Positions 62,450-64,000 of a stretch of DNA of 64,000 nt are shown one piece after another; position 1 is the first letter of the stretch, and the number at the start of each line of letters is the position of its first letter. Under the pieces are notes generated by a model. The model had not been told where the DNA came from, did not search any database, and was given only the letters and a program-made list of their open reading frames with translations. Both the position numbers and the translations under genes were made by a program. This stretch comes from Catenovulum agarivorans YM01 (GTDB lineage Bacteria; Pseudomonadota; Gammaproteobacteria; Enterobacterales; Alteromonadaceae): positions 152,201 to 216,200 of the forward strand of contig NZ_JH767528.1 of the NCBI RefSeq assembly GCF_000281085.1, given 5' to 3'.

Positions 62450-64000
62450 ATGACGCAGTTTCCGCAATTATTTCAGCCACTCAAGCTCAAACATCATTGT
62501 TTAAAAAACCGCATTATTATGGGCTCAATGCACACCAATTTGGAAGAGTCGCCACAAGGTTTTGCCGCATTAGCCGAGTTTTATCGGTATAGAGCGGAAA
62601 ATGATGTTGCACTCATTGTCACTGGCGGTATCTCACCTAACGCTTGTGGTGTGTTAGCTCCAAAACAAGCCATGATGACAACTCAAGCGGATGTTGAGCA
62701 ACATAAACAAATAACCCAAGTTGTGCATAATGCGGGTGGTAAAATTTGCATGCAATTATTACATGCTGGGCGTTATGGTTTTCATCCTGACGTAGTTGCA
62801 CCTTCTGCTATTCAAGCACCGATTAGCCCTTTTAAACCTAAAGAACTTTCAGATACAGAAATTAATCAGCAGATAGAAGACTTTATTAACGCGGCTGTGT
62901 TAGCTGACCAAGCGGGTTACGACGGTGTGGAAATTATGGGTTCTGAAGGTTATTTAATTAACCAGTTTATTGCCAAACGTACTAACCACAGGTCGGATAA
63001 TTGGGGTGGCAGCCTCGAAAACCGCTGTCGCTTTGCGCTTGAAATCGTTCAGGGTATTCGTGATAAATTGGGTGATAAATTTTTAATTTTGTTCAGATTG
63101 TCTGTGCTTGATTTAGTTGAACAGGGCAGTGATAAAACTGAAGTTTTACAACTGGCTAAATGGTTGGAAGATGCCGGAGTGGATATTATTAACACTGGCA
63201 TAGGTTGGCATGAAGCGCGAGTGCCAACCATAGCTGCTATGGTGCCAAATGCGGTGTTTAGCCAAGCGAGCCAATTAATTAAACAGCATGTTGATATTCC
63301 CGTTGTTGCGGTTAACCGCATTAATATGCCAGATACGGCAGAACAAATACTGCAAGACGGTCATGCTGATTTAATTTCAATGGCGCGACCTTTTTTAGCC
63401 GACAGTACTTGGGTGAAAAAAGCGCAAAGTGGCAAAGTGGATGAAATTAATACCTGCATTGCCTGTAACCAAGCTTGTTTAGATAAAGTTTTTTTAGGCC
63501 AAACCGCCAGTTGTTTAGTTAACCCTGTTGCTTGCCGCGAAACTGAACTGAAATTTAACCCTGCCGCAGTTGTTAAAAATATTGCTGTGATTGGTGCTGG
63601 AGTGGCTGGTATGGCGGCCGCTGTGTATTGCGCCATGCGGGGTCATCAAGTGAGATTATTTGAAAAACGCAGTGAAATTGGTGGTCAGGTTAATTTTGCG
63701 AAAAACATTCCCGGTAAAAGTGAGTTCGCACAATTGCTACGATATTTTAAAACCATGTTGGCTAAACATTCAGTGGACATTCGTTTGAATATTGAAGTTG
63801 AACCTGATGATTTAACCAACTTTGATGAAGTGATAGTAGCCTCTGGTGTGCAACCTAGATATCCAGATATCCAAGGTTTGGATGATTTTATTGGCACTAA
63901 AGTATTTGATTATCAGCAGGTGTTATCCGGCAATGTGAGTTTAATGGGCGCAACTGCAATTGTTGGTGCTGGTGGTATTGGTGTGGATATGGCGGGGGTT
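62450..64000 (+). CDS. fadH: 2,4-dienoyl-CoA reductase (NADPH), FadH-like, partial
   Basis: The first 517 codons of an iron-sulfur flavoenzyme; the window ends before the stop. Residues 1-330 form the FMN barrel (LKNRIIMGSMHTNLEE, CMQLLHAGRYGFHP, GYDGVEIMGSEGYLINQFIAKRTNHRSDNWGGSLENRCRF). The 4Fe-4S site is Cys336, 339, 343 and 355 (C-x2-C-x3-C-x11-C). A Rossmann FAD/NADPH region starts at about 380 (IGAGVAGMAAAVYCAMRG) with GGQV and IVGAGGIGVDMAG. It removes double bonds from unsaturated fatty acyl-CoA for beta-oxidation. E. coli FadH has 672 residues, so about 150 are missing. It is divergent from yihY. Confidence 0.94.
   Translation, partial: MTQFPQLFQPLKLKHHCLKNRIIMGSMHTNLEESPQGFAALAEFYRYRAENDVALIVTGGISPNACGVLAPKQAMMTTQADVEQHKQITQVVHNAGGKICMQLLHAGRYGFHPDVVAPSAIQAPISPFKPKELSDTEINQQIEDFINAAVLADQAGYDGVEIMGSEGYLINQFIAKRTNHRSDNWGGSLENRCRFALEIVQGIRDKLGDKFLILFRLSVLDLVEQGSDKTEVLQLAKWLEDAGVDIINTGIGWHEARVPTIAAMVPNAVFSQASQLIKQHVDIPVVAVNRINMPDTAEQILQDGHADLISMARPFLADSTWVKKAQSGKVDEINTCIACNQACLDKVFLGQTASCLVNPVACRETELKFNPAAVVKNIAVIGAGVAGMAAAVYCAMRGHQVRLFEKRSEIGGQVNFAKNIPGKSEFAQLLRYFKTMLAKHSVDIRLNIEVEPDDLTNFDEVIVASGVQPRYPDIQGLDDFIGTKVFDYQQVLSGNVSLMGATAIVGAGGIGVDMAGV

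Overview
The window looks like chromosome of a marine gammaproteobacterium of the order Alteromonadales (AT-rich, with a Catenovulum- or Alteromonas-like gene repertoire; the genus is an inference). Supporting signs are the gmk-rpoZ-spoT-trmH block, yihY-pip-dtd, cyaY divergent to lptM-lysA, srkA-dsbA and glyQS, together with two large TonB-dependent receptors, a GH105 glycosidase and many LysR/GGDEF/hybrid-kinase regulators. I see no rRNA, tRNA, phage, insertion sequence or CRISPR.

Layout. 1-7.5 kb: a siderophore-type TonB receptor behind a Fur-like box, a LysR-controlled GST/tautomerase/NTF2-fold cluster, a membrane GGDEF protein, a DoxX-like protein, a Rof-type Rho antiterminator and a lipoprotein. 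7.5-15.3 kb: an ECF sigma factor/anti-sigma pair divergent from a secreted S8 protease, followed by a 630-residue lipoprotein and a HEAT-repeat protein resembling the vitellogenin N-terminal module. 15.4-18 kb: GH105, GFA and DUF2721 genes. 18-22 kb: a candidate zinc-starvation locus (Zur-like box, ZnuD-like receptor with three His/Asp-rich loops, AztD-like lipoprotein). 22-25.4 kb: a beta-barrel protein, a low-complexity secreted protein and a BFD-like ferredoxin, then about 1 kb of repetitive noncoding DNA. 25.4-38.6 kb: glyQS, a tripartite ABC efflux operon with a GAF-fused adaptor, dsbA, srkA, a DUF72 gene and a phosphate-binding/OmpA fusion. 38.7-48.5 kb: gmk, rpoZ, spoT, ridA, trmH, sbcCD. 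48.5-57.2 kb: a periplasmic binding protein, a TetR regulator, recG and a LOV-containing hybrid kinase with a binding-protein partner. 57.4-64 kb: lysA, lptM, cyaY, an esterase, dtd, pip, yihY and a fadH-like gene cut by the window end.

Strongest leads. (1) Three intergenic sites with the pattern GGAATAA-N14/15-CGTTA lie upstream of the ECF sigma gene, the divergent S8 protease and the distant low-complexity secreted protein, suggesting an autoregulated cell-surface regulon. (2) The HEAT-repeat protein with a vitellogenin-like N-terminus sits beside a large lipoprotein downstream of that protease. (3) The hybrid kinase carries a full LOV signature. (4) The efflux adaptor has an N-terminal cytoplasmic GAF domain. 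(5) A family of 87-166 bp elements with imperfect inverted ends occurs at four places. (6) A LexA-type dyad lies just upstream of recG. All assignments come from reading the sequence; no database search was run.
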